Below are positions 1-7,762 of a stretch of 20,235 nucleotides of DNA, piece by piece. Source of the DNA: UBA7803 sp047920935. GTDB lineage: Bacteria > Pseudomonadota > Gammaproteobacteria > Pseudomonadales > Azotimanducaceae. The notes under the pieces are model-generated. The model was not told the origin of the DNA and made no database searches. It worked only from the letters and a program-made list of their open reading frames with translations. Position 1 is the stretch's first letter. Each line of letters opens with the position of its first letter. The DNA lies in the NCBI GenBank assembly GCA_047920935.1, contig JBLRXD010000050.1:1-20235 (forward strand). The letters run 5' to 3'. The position numbers were made by a program, and so were the translations under genes.

Positions 1-844
1 CGAGCACTTCCAGATCGTCCAGCGGGATGCCGTGCTGATCGACGAAGGTCTGAATCGCCTCGCCATGGCGTCGGGCCAGCGCTTCCCGGGCCTCCTGGTT
101 TGCCTGCTCCATCTGTGGCGTTGTCGCCACCGGCGACGCACCCGCCAACGTTCCCGCGGGATAGATCGGCGCGTAGCCCTGAAAGCCCATGACGCCGCGC
201 GGTAGATGGTAGGCATGCACCACCGACAGCGGCGCCTCATAGAGGTCGGAGACAAGCTTGGCGTGCTCGAACACCGCGTGATCGAGCATGAAGTGCTGCT
301 CCGAATCCGGATCGTCGCCCAGCGGATCCACCGCCGCCACCACGCCGTTCTCTGGCCCCCGGCCACTGCCGGAGGCAACGAACCAGACCGGAACCGGCGA
401 TTCGCGCAGCAGATCCCAGTCGGTGTTCGAGAACAGGCCCAGGACGTAGCTGCGCTCGCCCTTCTCCTTGAAGATGATGTCCGCCTGCCAGGATTTCGCC
501 GCGCGAAGGATGGCCGCGCAGCGGTCGGACTCCCAACAAACCTGGTGCTCTACCGGCAGGCCCGACTCACTCTCCAGGTGCGCCTGCAACTCGGCCATCT
601 TCGCGTTTTCCGAATCGATGATGGCCGTCCGCGCGGTGTCGATTTCGTGGCGGCTGGCAAAGGCTCCGTAGGTGAGCGAGCTTTCGTAACAGATCTGCAG
701 CAGCAGCATGGCCGCGCCGTCCCGACAGGCGCGGCTCAGCGCGCGCTGCACGACCCCGCTGTGCTCCGAGTATCGCTCCGGCGACTTGGCGTCGAGAACC
801 ACCAGCAGTCGTGATCTGCTCTTCGGCTCGGGAGCTTCACTCAT
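1..844 (-). CDS. uspE: UspE-like tandem universal stress protein, C-terminus cut by window edge
   Basis: Cytoplasmic stress protein with two tandem Usp domains. 281 residues are visible before the window edge; E. coli UspE has about 316, so roughly 35 C-terminal residues are missing. The start at 844-842 (MSEAPEP) follows a purine-rich AGAGGTGG. The first domain (about 12-157) opens with RLLVVLD and closes with TDWDLLRESPVPVWFV (141-156), typical of UspE-type proteins. The second begins near 168 (GVVAAVDP) and contains SVVHAYHLP (207-215). Binding of nucleotide or lipid-like ligands is known for the wider family but cannot be read here. The lipoprotein gene lies 62 bp upstream on the same strand, so co-transcription is possible. 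A generic two-domain Usp other than UspE is the main alternative. Confidence 0.85.
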   Translation of the reverse strand, partial: MSEAPEPKSRSRLLVVLDAKSPERYSEHSGVVQRALSRACRDGAAMLLLQICYESSLTYGAFASRHEIDTARTAIIDSENAKMAELQAHLESESGLPVEHQVCWESDRCAAILRAAKSWQADIIFKEKGERSYVLGLFSNTDWDLLRESPVPVWFVASGSGRGPENGVVAAVDPLGDDPDSEQHFMLDHAVFEHAKLVSDLYEAPLSVVHAYHLPRGVMGFQGYAPIYPAGTLAGASPVATTPQMEQANQEAREALARRHGEAIQTFVDQHGIPLDDLEVL

Positions 845-906
845 GAAACCACCTCTATATGGAAAACTCCTCTCAAGCCTCCTTTGAAGCAGCTTTCATG
901 CCAGCG

Positions 907-1444
907 TCAGACAGATTCCCGAAGCAACCCGGCCTGGGGCTCGGTGAGCCGATGGAATTCTCCCAGCGTGCACAGCGCGCCGGTGCGCGTCCAGAACAGG
1001 AATCGATTCGCGACCTCTGCCGCATCCAGGCTGCAGAGCAACTCGCCGGACGCACGAAACTCCAGCCGGTCGCCGCGCTTCAATCCCGGGCAGCCGGTGC
1101 GCAGGGTATTGATCCATAACTCGTCGTTACTGCCATGGAACAGGACGTAGCGCTCGTTGAGAACGTCGATGCGGTGGTAACGCTGATGCGACAGACACGT
1201 TTGCGTTTCCGCGTACGCGGATGCGNNNNNNNNNNNNNNNNNNNNNNNNNNNNNNNNNNNNNNNNNNNNNNNNNNNNNNNNNNNNNNNNNNNNNNNNNNN
1301 NNNNNNNNNNNNNNNNNNNNNNNNNGCGGCTGCGGCCGCGGCATCGAGCTCGGCAATGGCCGAGCGCAGCTGCGGATCGCCCCCACTGGCACAACCCGCC
1401 AGCAGCAGAAGCAACGAAAACCCAGGTAGCCAGCGATTCCGCAT
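907..1444 (-). CDS. Small secreted lipoprotein (possibly DUF6491-like), interrupted by assembly gap
   Basis: The N-terminal part (from 1444) reads MRNRWLPGFSLLLLLAGCAS: a short basic start, a leucine core and a lipobox LAGC, so a lipoprotein signal peptide cleaved before Cys. GAGGAG lies upstream at good spacing. After an Ala-rich stretch the sequence enters 100 N. Past the gap the only long continuation, in a different register, runs to TGA at 909-907 and contains YVLFHGSNDELWINTLRTGC, then a second conserved-looking Cys in GELLCSLD. The frame change is expected because the gap length is arbitrary. The C-terminal pattern (arginine-poor beta segments with two spaced Cys around an 'L..GCPGL' motif) reminds me of DUF6491 proteins, from memory only. 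Function unknown; probably periplasmic or outer-membrane anchored. Confidence 0.7.
1226..1325. other. Scaffold gap (100 N)
   Basis: Exactly 100 undetermined bases, the conventional placeholder for a gap of unknown size. It falls inside the lipoprotein gene, so that gene's length and reading frame across the gap cannot be trusted. Confidence 0.99.
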
Positions 1445-1464
1445 GACGAGCTCCTCGACCACAT

Positions 1465-1546
1465 TTTGCAAAGTTTGCAAACCTCATGCCGGGCCGATGT
1501 ACGGTCGAAAAGATGTACGGTCGAAAAACTGCCGCTTGCAAAGTTT
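1465..1546. promoter_or_regulatory. Divergent regulatory region with repeated TTTGCAAA elements
   Basis: The 132 bp between the lipoprotein start and the MgtC-like gene hold two adjacent copies of the palindrome TTTGCAAA (1465-1472 and 1474-1481, one G between). A further TTGCAAAGTTT at 1536-1546 repeats 1466-1476 exactly, 70 bp away. Spaced copies of a palindrome between divergent genes look like a regulator's binding sites. On the minus strand TTGCAA (1541-1536) is also a fair -35 with TACATC about 18 bp on. Regulator unknown. Confidence 0.4.
1496..1527. repeat. 16-bp perfect tandem duplication
   Basis: GATGTACGGTCGAAAA occurs twice back to back (1496-1511 and 1512-1527), within the divergent promoter region and between the two groups of TTGCAAAGTTT elements. 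It could be a slippage product that changes spacing between sites, or a duplicated binding site. Confidence 0.9.
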
Positions 1547-1576
1547 CCGTAAACGCCTGCCTGCTAGCATGGATCG

Positions 1577-2827
1577 ATGGACGGCTATCTGGATCCGCAA
1601 CTCGTCGGCCTCGGCCTGGCTCTTGGGATCGGACTGCTGATCGGGCTGGAGCGGGAGTGGACGGCAAACACCCTCATCGGCTTACGCTCATTCGCGCTGA
1701 TCGCCGTCAGCGGCGGCTTCGCCGCGCTGCTGGCGCAGCCATGGGACGGATGGATCATCGCCGTAGGCCTGGCAGCCATTGCGGTGGTGATCGTCGCTCA
1801 CCAACTCCGGCACGCGAGCGCGGCAGCCGGCGAGCAGCACGGCACCACGACCATACTCGCAGCCGTGGCCACCTATCTCATCGGCGCCGCATGCGTGCTC
1901 GGCTACCAGACCCACGCGGTCGTCATGGCCGGCATCATCACCCTGCTGCTGCACTGGAAGCAGCCGCTGCACGGGCTGGTGAGGCGGATCGGCAACATGG
2001 AGTTCAGCGCCATCATCCGCTTCGTGCTGATCTCTCTGGTGGTGCTGCCGGTGCTGCCCAACAGGACCTTCGGCCCCTATGACGTGGTGAATCCGGCGCA
2101 GGTGTGGCTGCTGGTGGTGCTCATCGTCGGGCTGAATCTCATCGGCTATGTGGCGTTGCGAATGATGAGCGCCCGGGGCGGCGCCATCGTCGGCGGGCTG
2201 GTCGGCGGGCTGATCTCGAGCACGGCCACCACCGTGAGCTTCTCCGGCATGACCCGCCACAACCACCATCTGGCCGCACCGGCGGCGCTGATCATCCTGC
2301 TGGCCTCGACCGTGGTGTATCTGCGAATCGGTGTCGAACTGCTGGCGGTGGCGCCCGAACTGCTCCCCCATGCGGCGCCGCCACTCGGGGCCTTCGCGCT
2401 GGTGATGCTGGCCGCCGCCGCGGCGATGTATCCGCTGGCCCGAAACATCGAGGTAAGCCTGCCCGAACACCAGAACCCCGCCCGCCTGCCCGTGGCCCTG
2501 ACCTTTGCCGTCCTGTTCACGGTCATCAGCCTCGCCGTGGCCGCCTCACGCGATCACCTCGGCAGCGAAGCCATCTATGGGGTCGCCGTGGTGTCCGGCC
2601 TCACCGACGTGGATGCCCTGACGCTCTCCGTGGGCCAACTGTTCAGCCGCGGACTGGTCGATGCCGATGTCGCCTGGCGGGCCATCTTCCTCGCCACGCT
2701 GTCGAACCTGGCCTTCAAAATCGGCGTCGTCTGCGTGCTCGGCAGTTCCATGCTGCGCCGCTACCTGCTCGGCGCCGGGGCTTTCACCTTGCCAGCCGGC
2801 GTTATCGTGGTGCTGTTCTGGCCATGA
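1577..2827 (+). CDS. MgtC/SapB N-domain plus DUF4010 membrane protein
   Basis: Inner-membrane protein of 416 residues. The N-terminal part (about 8-145) is an MgtC/SapB domain: glycine-rich first helix followed by GLEREW (23-28) and GLRSFAL (35-41), both hallmarks of the family. The C-terminal half (about 170-416) is a DUF4010-type hydrophobic domain with GGLVGGLISSTATTVSFSG and a later VVSGLTDVDALTLS stretch. About ten or more hydrophobic segments are visible. The two-domain MgtC-DUF4010 layout is common in proteobacteria; its substrate is not established, though MgtC proteins are tied to magnesium limitation and membrane energetics. The start is weakly supported: no good Shine-Dalgarno is present, and another ATG 8 bp upstream is out of frame. 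Transcribed away from the lipoprotein gene. Confidence 0.88.
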   Translation: MDGYLDPQLVGLGLALGIGLLIGLEREWTANTLIGLRSFALIAVSGGFAALLAQPWDGWIIAVGLAAIAVVIVAHQLRHASAAAGEQHGTTTILAAVATYLIGAACVLGYQTHAVVMAGIITLLLHWKQPLHGLVRRIGNMEFSAIIRFVLISLVVLPVLPNRTFGPYDVVNPAQVWLLVVLIVGLNLIGYVALRMMSARGGAIVGGLVGGLISSTATTVSFSGMTRHNHHLAAPAALIILLASTVVYLRIGVELLAVAPELLPHAAPPLGAFALVMLAAAAAMYPLARNIEVSLPEHQNPARLPVALTFAVLFTVISLAVAASRDHLGSEAIYGVAVVSGLTDVDALTLSVGQLFSRGLVDADVAWRAIFLATLSNLAFKIGVVCVLGSSMLRRYLLGAGAFTLPAGVIVVLFWP

Positions 2828-2880
2828 GCCCCGCCATCAGCGCCGCCATCAGCGTCGGCGCCCGGCCGTTGACAGCGGCC

Positions 2881-3237
2881 TCAGAACCGCAGTTTTACCG
2901 TCGGCGGGCCGGGCCGGTCAGCGGCAACCTCCACATGAACTTTGCCGCGCTCGATGGTTACCGGAAACGTCCTGATGGGTTGGGTGGCCGGCGCCGCCAG
3001 GCAGCGTCCGTCACGGACGTCGAAGCGTGCCCGGTGCAGCGGGCAGACGAGTTCGTAGCCCTTGAGCTTACCGTGGGCGAGACGCTGACCGGCGTGGCTG
3101 CACAGATTCGCCACCGCGTAGTAGCGGCCGTCGACGCGACACAGCAGCACGCTGACGCCATTGATGTCGCGGGCGACCATCTCGCCATCGGCCAGGTCGG
3201 CGATGCCGATCACCGGTTGCACGGTGCGGGCACCCAC
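2881..3237 (-). CDS. Rieske [2Fe-2S] ferredoxin
   Basis: A small soluble Rieske protein of 118 residues if started at the GTG at 3237. Cluster ligands are intact: C46-S-H48 and C65-P-L-H68, spaced CxH-x16-CxxH, within NLCSHAGQ and CPLHRARFDV. Such ferredoxins pass electrons to ring-hydroxylating or other oxygenases, or act as NirD-like subunits. No oxygenase or ferredoxin reductase is in the window. It follows the acyl-CoA dehydrogenase on the same strand and is probably co-transcribed. The start is uncertain. The best Shine-Dalgarno/ATG pair (CGGAG, then ATG at 3275-3273) is out of frame and gives a 21-residue peptide; the in-frame ATG at 3369 lies deep in the dehydrogenase gene. Either a non-ATG start is used or there is a small frameshift near the 5' end. 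Confidence 0.8.
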   Translation of the reverse strand: MGARTVQPVIGIADLADGEMVARDINGVSVLLCRVDGRYYAVANLCSHAGQRLAHGKLKGYELVCPLHRARFDVRDGRCLAAPATQPIRTFPVTIERGKVHVEVAADRPGPPTVKLRF

Positions 3238-3289
3238 GATCCGTGCGCTTGGCTGACTGGATGTCTTCGCTGCATTTCGGTTCTCCGGG

Positions 3290-4492
3290 TTACAGCCCGA
3301 GCACGGCCTTGGCGATGATGTTCTTCTGCACCTCCTCGGAGCCGCCGAAGATGGAGGCCGCACGGACATTGAGATATCGAGCGGTCACCGTTTCTGCGTA
3401 CTCGGGGCCGAACCAGCGCTCGTTGAAGCCGTTCCCCGAGATCAGGTTGGCGTGGGGCAACGCGTAATAGGCAATGGCCTCGAGTTTCAGGGCGAGCAGC
3501 TGCTGATCGATCTCCACCGAGGTGTTTTTCGCCAGCGACGACCCCGGACCGGGAGATTCGCCCTTCGACATGCGCGCCAGAGCGCTCAACTCGGCGAATT
3601 CCAACGCCCGGACGCGGATCTCCACCAGCGACAGGCGGGCGCGAAAATCGGGACGCTCCAGCAACGGCCGCCCGGCTTCGCCCTCGGCCGTCGCCACGGC
3701 TTTGAGTTCGTCGAGCGCCACCTTGAGGCGCGGTGCCGAACCGCCGCCGCCACGCTCGAACTCGAGCAGATACTTGGCCACGGTCCAGCCCTGGTTTTCC
3801 GGGCCCACCCGATTCGACTGCGGCACGCGCACGTCGTCGAAGAACACCTGATTGACCTCATGGTCGCCGGCCAGGGTGATGATCGGCTCGACGGATATGC
3901 CCGGCGTGTTCATGGGGATCAGCAGAAAGGTGATGCCTGCCTGCGGCTTGCCGCTCGCATCGGTGCGCACCAGGCAGAAGATGTGGTCGGCGAAGTGGGC
4001 GTGGGTAGTCCAGATCTTGGTGCCGTTGACGAGGTAGTCGTCGCCGTCGCTGATCGCCGTGGTTCTCAAGCTCGACAGGTCGGAACCCGAACCCGGCTCG
4101 GAGTAACCCTGACACCAGTAATGCTCGCCGGAGAGCATCCGCGGCAGGTAATGCGCCTGCTGCTCGGGCGTGCCGTAACGCAACAGCACCGGAGCGAGCA
4201 TGCGCAGCCCCAGCGGAATCAGACCGGGGGCGCCGGATTTCGCGCACTCCTCGCCGAAGATGTACTTCTGGGTCGGCGTCCAGCCGGTGCCGCCGAACTC
4301 CTCCGGCCAGGCCGGAACCGCCCAGCCGCGTTCGACCAGGATCTGCTGCCAGCGCATGGCGAGATCCTTGTCCGCAAACACGGTCGTGGTGCGAGCGGCC
4401 GCCTCGCGCATGTCCGCCGTCAGTTTGTCGTCGAGGAACGCCCGGACCTGCTCGCGAAAAGCCTGATCCTGATGGCTGAAAGACAGATCCAC
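3290..4492 (-). CDS. Acyl-CoA dehydrogenase (FadE/PimC-like)
   Basis: FAD-dependent acyl-CoA dehydrogenase of 400 residues that introduces an alpha,beta double bond into an acyl-CoA and passes electrons to ETF. I chose the GTG at 4492 because it follows AGGAGGCAAC and gives the usual N-terminus MDLSFSHQDQAFREQ. Visible features: PEEFGGTG (63-70), the flavin/substrate signature YSEPGSGSDL (130-139), GTKIWTTHA (157-165), LLEFERGGG (242-250) and a C-terminal GGSEEVQKNIIAK segment. The MCAD-type catalytic Glu position is occupied by Gly (IFGGS), so a Glu in the LEFER helix may serve instead, as in some FadE-type enzymes. The sequence resembles pimeloyl-CoA and steroid side-chain dehydrogenases. 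These often work as two-subunit heteromers, but no partner is adjacent. Substrate unknown. Confidence 0.9.
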   Translation of the reverse strand: MDLSFSHQDQAFREQVRAFLDDKLTADMREAAARTTTVFADKDLAMRWQQILVERGWAVPAWPEEFGGTGWTPTQKYIFGEECAKSGAPGLIPLGLRMLAPVLLRYGTPEQQAHYLPRMLSGEHYWCQGYSEPGSGSDLSSLRTTAISDGDDYLVNGTKIWTTHAHFADHIFCLVRTDASGKPQAGITFLLIPMNTPGISVEPIITLAGDHEVNQVFFDDVRVPQSNRVGPENQGWTVAKYLLEFERGGGGSAPRLKVALDELKAVATAEGEAGRPLLERPDFRARLSLVEIRVRALEFAELSALARMSKGESPGPGSSLAKNTSVEIDQQLLALKLEAIAYYALPHANLISGNGFNERWFGPEYAETVTARYLNVRAASIFGGSEEVQKNIIAKAVLGL

Positions 4493-4544
4493 GTTGCCTC
4501 CTGAAAACGGCGGGCGAGCCCCGCAGGGTACTGCAGATGGCGAT

Positions 4545-4572
4545 ACGATAATGGGTCTGTCTGTGGATGCAA
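4545..4572 (-). promoter_or_regulatory. Possible sigma70 promoter for the acyl-CoA dehydrogenase gene
   Basis: Read on the minus strand, TTGCAT (4572-4567) is followed after 16 bp by TATCGT (4550-4545), about 53 bp before the GTG start. It lies in the 271-bp divergent region shared with the MFS gene, which otherwise shows no clear hairpin or operator. Only partial consensus matches, so tentative. Confidence 0.3.
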
Positions 4573-4763
4573 AGGCGCGCCCCTTCACGGCGGCTGGAGT
4601 CGCCAGCTGCTGCTGGTGTAGCCCGCGGGGAGGCGGCGCTTTAGTATACGCGGCCGCCGTACCCCCGAGGAGCCAGTCTGGGACCAGATCAGCCAAGCAC
4701 GCGGGCGTCCAGACCACCCGCGCCAGACCTCCCGTTCCCAGCCTCCGGCGCGGATGCCCATTG

Positions 4764-5996
4764 ATGGCGTCGCGCTATCTGGGCTGGCGCATGGTCGGCG
4801 TGGCTTTTTTCGTCGACTTCGTCGCCGTGGGCTTCTTTTTCTACTCCTATGGGGTGTTCTTCACGGCCATCGAGCAGGAGTTCGGCGGCTCGCGCCTCGG
4901 CGTGTCGCTGGGTCTCACCATCACCGCCACCGTCGGCGCTCTCGTCGCCCCTTTCGTCGGCCAGGCTCTGGATCGTTTTCCGTTGAAACGGGTGATCGCC
5001 GCAGGGGCGATTTCCATGGCGCTGGGGTTCCTGGCGCTGTCCCAGGTGCGCACCCCACTGGAGTTCTACCTGGCTCTGGGCGCGTTCATCGGCTTCGGCG
5101 CCAGCGCCATGGGCAGTCTGGCCACCGCCAAACTGGTGACCAATTGGTTCTCCCGGCGGCGCGGCGTCGCGCTGGGCATCGCCGCCACCGGCATCTCGGC
5201 TTCCGGGGTGGTGATGCCGTTCGTCACCGCCACGCTGATCGAAGCCTACGGGTGGCGCGAGGGATTCCTGCTGTACGGCGCCTTCACCGGACTGGTGGTC
5301 GTGCCCCTGGTGCTGCGGCTGGTGATCTCCAGCCCGGAAGAAGTCGGCCTGCGGCCCGACGGCCTCGCCCCCGCGCCGACCGTCAGCCGGGCGGTGCCGG
5401 CGCCCGTGGCGTCGACCCCGCCAGGCCCGGTTGCCGGCGACCGCAACTTCTGGGTGCTGGTGGTGGTGATCGGGCTGCTGTTCTGCTGCCAGAGCGCGAC
5501 CCTCACGCACATGGTGCCCAGAATCACCGACACCGGCGTCTCCCTGCAGGTCGCGTCGCTGATCATGTCGCTGTGCGCCGGGCTGGGCATCGTCGGCAAG
5601 CTGTCGTTCGGCTGGCTGGTCGATCGCTGGCGGGCGAGAAGCGTCATCTGGTTCACCATCGGCTGTCAGCTGGCGGGCCAGATCGCCATGCTGCAGGATC
5701 AGGGGTTGGCGCTGTTCGCCTTGGGCGCCGCGCTGTTCGGTTACGGCATGGGCGGGGTGGTGCCGATGCAGGGCGCCCTGGTGGCCAAGGTGTTCGGCCG
5801 TGCCCGCTTCGGCAAGGCCCTGGGGCTGATGCGCCCGGCGATGTTTCCGGTGCAGATCATCGGCGTTCCCCTGGCAGGCGGCATTTTCGACGTCACCGGC
5901 AGCTACCGGCTGGCATTTCTGCTGTTCATCGGCCTGTACCTGCTGGCGGCGCTGCTGGCGCTGGCCTTCCAGGAACGCGCCGCCGTTCTGGACTGA
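4764..5996 (+). CDS. MFS transporter (monocarboxylate / oxalate-formate type)
   Basis: Inner-membrane major facilitator superfamily protein of 410 residues with about 12 hydrophobic segments. The first helix starts at GWRMVGVAFFVDFVAVGFFFYSYGVF, a layout typical of monocarboxylate-transporter-like MFS members. The inter-domain loop is Pro/Ala-rich (about 195-225). The 2-3 loop carries GQALDRFPLKRV and the 8-9 loop GWLVDRWRARSV, both variants of the MFS D-R-x-x-R/K-R motif. The ATG at 4764 fits where the family's N-terminus begins, although no strong Shine-Dalgarno is seen. The open frame extends 90 codons further upstream, but that part lacks transporter character and overlaps the promoter region. 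With the acyl-CoA synthetase downstream, import of a carboxylate that is then CoA-activated is a reasonable inference. Confidence 0.88.
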   Translation: MASRYLGWRMVGVAFFVDFVAVGFFFYSYGVFFTAIEQEFGGSRLGVSLGLTITATVGALVAPFVGQALDRFPLKRVIAAGAISMALGFLALSQVRTPLEFYLALGAFIGFGASAMGSLATAKLVTNWFSRRRGVALGIAATGISASGVVMPFVTATLIEAYGWREGFLLYGAFTGLVVVPLVLRLVISSPEEVGLRPDGLAPAPTVSRAVPAPVASTPPGPVAGDRNFWVLVVVIGLLFCCQSATLTHMVPRITDTGVSLQVASLIMSLCAGLGIVGKLSFGWLVDRWRARSVIWFTIGCQLAGQIAMLQDQGLALFALGAALFGYGMGGVVPMQGALVAKVFGRARFGKALGLMRPAMFPVQIIGVPLAGGIFDVTGSYRLAFLLFIGLYLLAALLALAFQERAAVLD

Positions 5997-6143
5997 GCGC
6001 CCGAGTCGGTCGCACCCCCCAAGGCGATTGACCTGGGGCGGGCGGCCGTCGATCATCCATCAGTCGATCGTCAATCGATGCGCGATTCGACCGCTGCCAG
6101 GATCGACCAGGGGTTGCAGCGGAATGCGCAGCAGGAGCTCCCG

Positions 6144-7709
6144 ATGACCCATTTCATAGGCAGGATTGCCGACACCCGGGGCGCTACCACGGCACTGGCG
6201 GATGAGCGTGGTGTCATCACCTGGAGCGAACTGGACGGCCGCGTCAACCAGCTGATCCACGCCCTGCGCGCCCTGGGCCTGACCCCCGGTGACGCCATCG
6301 CGATCTACGCGGGCAATTGCCGGGAGTACTTCGAGATCATGCTGGCGGCCAACCACAGCGGGCTCGCCTACGTACCGGTGAACTGGCACTTCACCCCCGA
6401 GGAACTGGCCTACGTGCTCGCCAACTCCGGCGCCAGGGTGCTGTTCGCCGAGGATCAGTTCCTCCCCCAGGCCCAGGCCGCCGCGGCCCGCGGCGAGACC
6501 CCGGATCTGAGCGCCTGCATCGCCATCCGGGCCGGCGGCGAGCGGACACCGTTCCAGGACTACGAAGCCACCCTGGCCACGCAAAGCACCTCCGAGCCGG
6601 CGGATCAGAGCGCAGGCGGCCCCATGTTCTACACCTCCGGCACCACCGGGCGCCCCAAGGGCGTGCGCTCGAGCACATTCAAGGCGGGTGGGCCGCTGGC
6701 CATGCTGGAGATGATCGGTGCCGGCCTGTCGCAGATGCTGAAGATCCCCAACGACGGCACCACCCTGCTCTGCGGGCCGGTCTATCACTCCGCGCAATGG
6801 GCATTTTCGTTTCTGCCGCTGCTTACCGGCAGCCGCATCGTCATGCGCCATCGCTTCGATCCGCAGGAGACCCTGCGGCTCATCGACGATCACGCAGTCA
6901 CCAACGTGCATCTGGTGCCGACCCAGTTCCATCGCCTGCTGCGGGCCGAGGATGGCGCGAGGTCCGCCTTTTCCGGCAGCTCCCTGCAGATCGTCTGGCA
7001 CGGTGCCGCGCCCTGCCCGCCCGAGGTCAAGCGGCGCATGATCGACTGGTGGGGGCCGGTGGTCGCCGAGTACTACGGCTCCACCGAAGGCTCCATCGTC
7101 ACCACGGCCAGCGCCGCGGAATGGCTGGAGCGGCCTGGCACCGTAGGCAAAGCCAGCGCCATGGTAGAGGTCACCGTCCGCGGCGACGACGGCGAGGTGC
7201 TGGCGCCTGACCAGCCGGGCCAGATCTACGTCAAGAACCTGATGGGCTCCGACTTCGAATACCACGGCGAACCTGCCAAAACGGCCGAGGTGCATCTGGA
7301 GCCCGGCACCTTCACCTTCGGCGACATCGGCTACCTGGACAATGCCGGCTATCTGTTCCTCAGCGACCGCAAGATCGACATGATCATCTCCGGCGGGGTG
7401 AACATCTATCCGGCCGAAGTCGAGGCCGTGCTGGTGACCCATCCGGCGGTGGAGGATGCTGCGGTATTCGGCATTCCCAACGAGGAGTTCGGCGAGGAGG
7501 TCAAGGCGGCGGTTACCCTGCGCGACGGGCATGCCCCGGGCGAGGCGCTCAGCAGCATGCTCATCGATCACTGCCGCGAGCACCTGGCAGGCTACAAGGC
7601 ACCGCGCTCCATCGACTTCGAAGCAGAATTGCCACGCCACGAAACCGGCAAGCTCTACAAGCGCATCCTCCGGGACCGCTACTGGCAGAACACCGATCGG
7701 CGCATCTGA
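6144..7709 (+). CDS. Acyl-CoA synthetase (ANL superfamily, fatty-acid/aryl-CoA ligase type)
   Basis: ATP-dependent acyl-CoA ligase of 521 residues: carboxylate + ATP + CoA gives acyl-CoA + AMP + PPi. All core motifs are present: the phosphate loop YTSGTTGRPKG (163-173), YYGSTEG (310-316), GDIGYLDNAGY (393-403) followed by SDRKIDMIISGG and NIYPAEVE, and the C-terminal catalytic lysine in HETGKLYKR (K503). The ATG at 6144 follows CAGGAG with good spacing; an upstream in-frame ATG at 6078 adds 22 residues without family character. The 147 bp before it hold several GATCG words but no clear promoter. The gene lies between a probable carboxylate importer and a methyltransferase remnant and fits the acyl-CoA dehydrogenase encoded further left. 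Substrate chain or ring type cannot be told. Confidence 0.92.
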   Translation: MTHFIGRIADTRGATTALADERGVITWSELDGRVNQLIHALRALGLTPGDAIAIYAGNCREYFEIMLAANHSGLAYVPVNWHFTPEELAYVLANSGARVLFAEDQFLPQAQAAAARGETPDLSACIAIRAGGERTPFQDYEATLATQSTSEPADQSAGGPMFYTSGTTGRPKGVRSSTFKAGGPLAMLEMIGAGLSQMLKIPNDGTTLLCGPVYHSAQWAFSFLPLLTGSRIVMRHRFDPQETLRLIDDHAVTNVHLVPTQFHRLLRAEDGARSAFSGSSLQIVWHGAAPCPPEVKRRMIDWWGPVVAEYYGSTEGSIVTTASAAEWLERPGTVGKASAMVEVTVRGDDGEVLAPDQPGQIYVKNLMGSDFEYHGEPAKTAEVHLEPGTFTFGDIGYLDNAGYLFLSDRKIDMIISGGVNIYPAEVEAVLVTHPAVEDAAVFGIPNEEFGEEVKAAVTLRDGHAPGEALSSMLIDHCREHLAGYKAPRSIDFEAELPRHETGKLYKRILRDRYWQNTDRRI

Positions 7710-7762
7710 GGCGTCCCGGGCGGAATCCGCATCATCATCCGCATCATCAATAGGAGGCCCCC

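Noticed and set aside
6060..7640. About 526-codon minus-strand open frame opposite the acyl-CoA synthetase
   Set aside because: The plus strand has all ANL motifs in order; the minus-strand product resembles no family.
7729..7752. Short CATCATC repeats as a CRISPR-like or regulatory array
   Set aside because: Only two imperfect 12-bp units with no spacers; likely simple-sequence slippage before the ribosome site.
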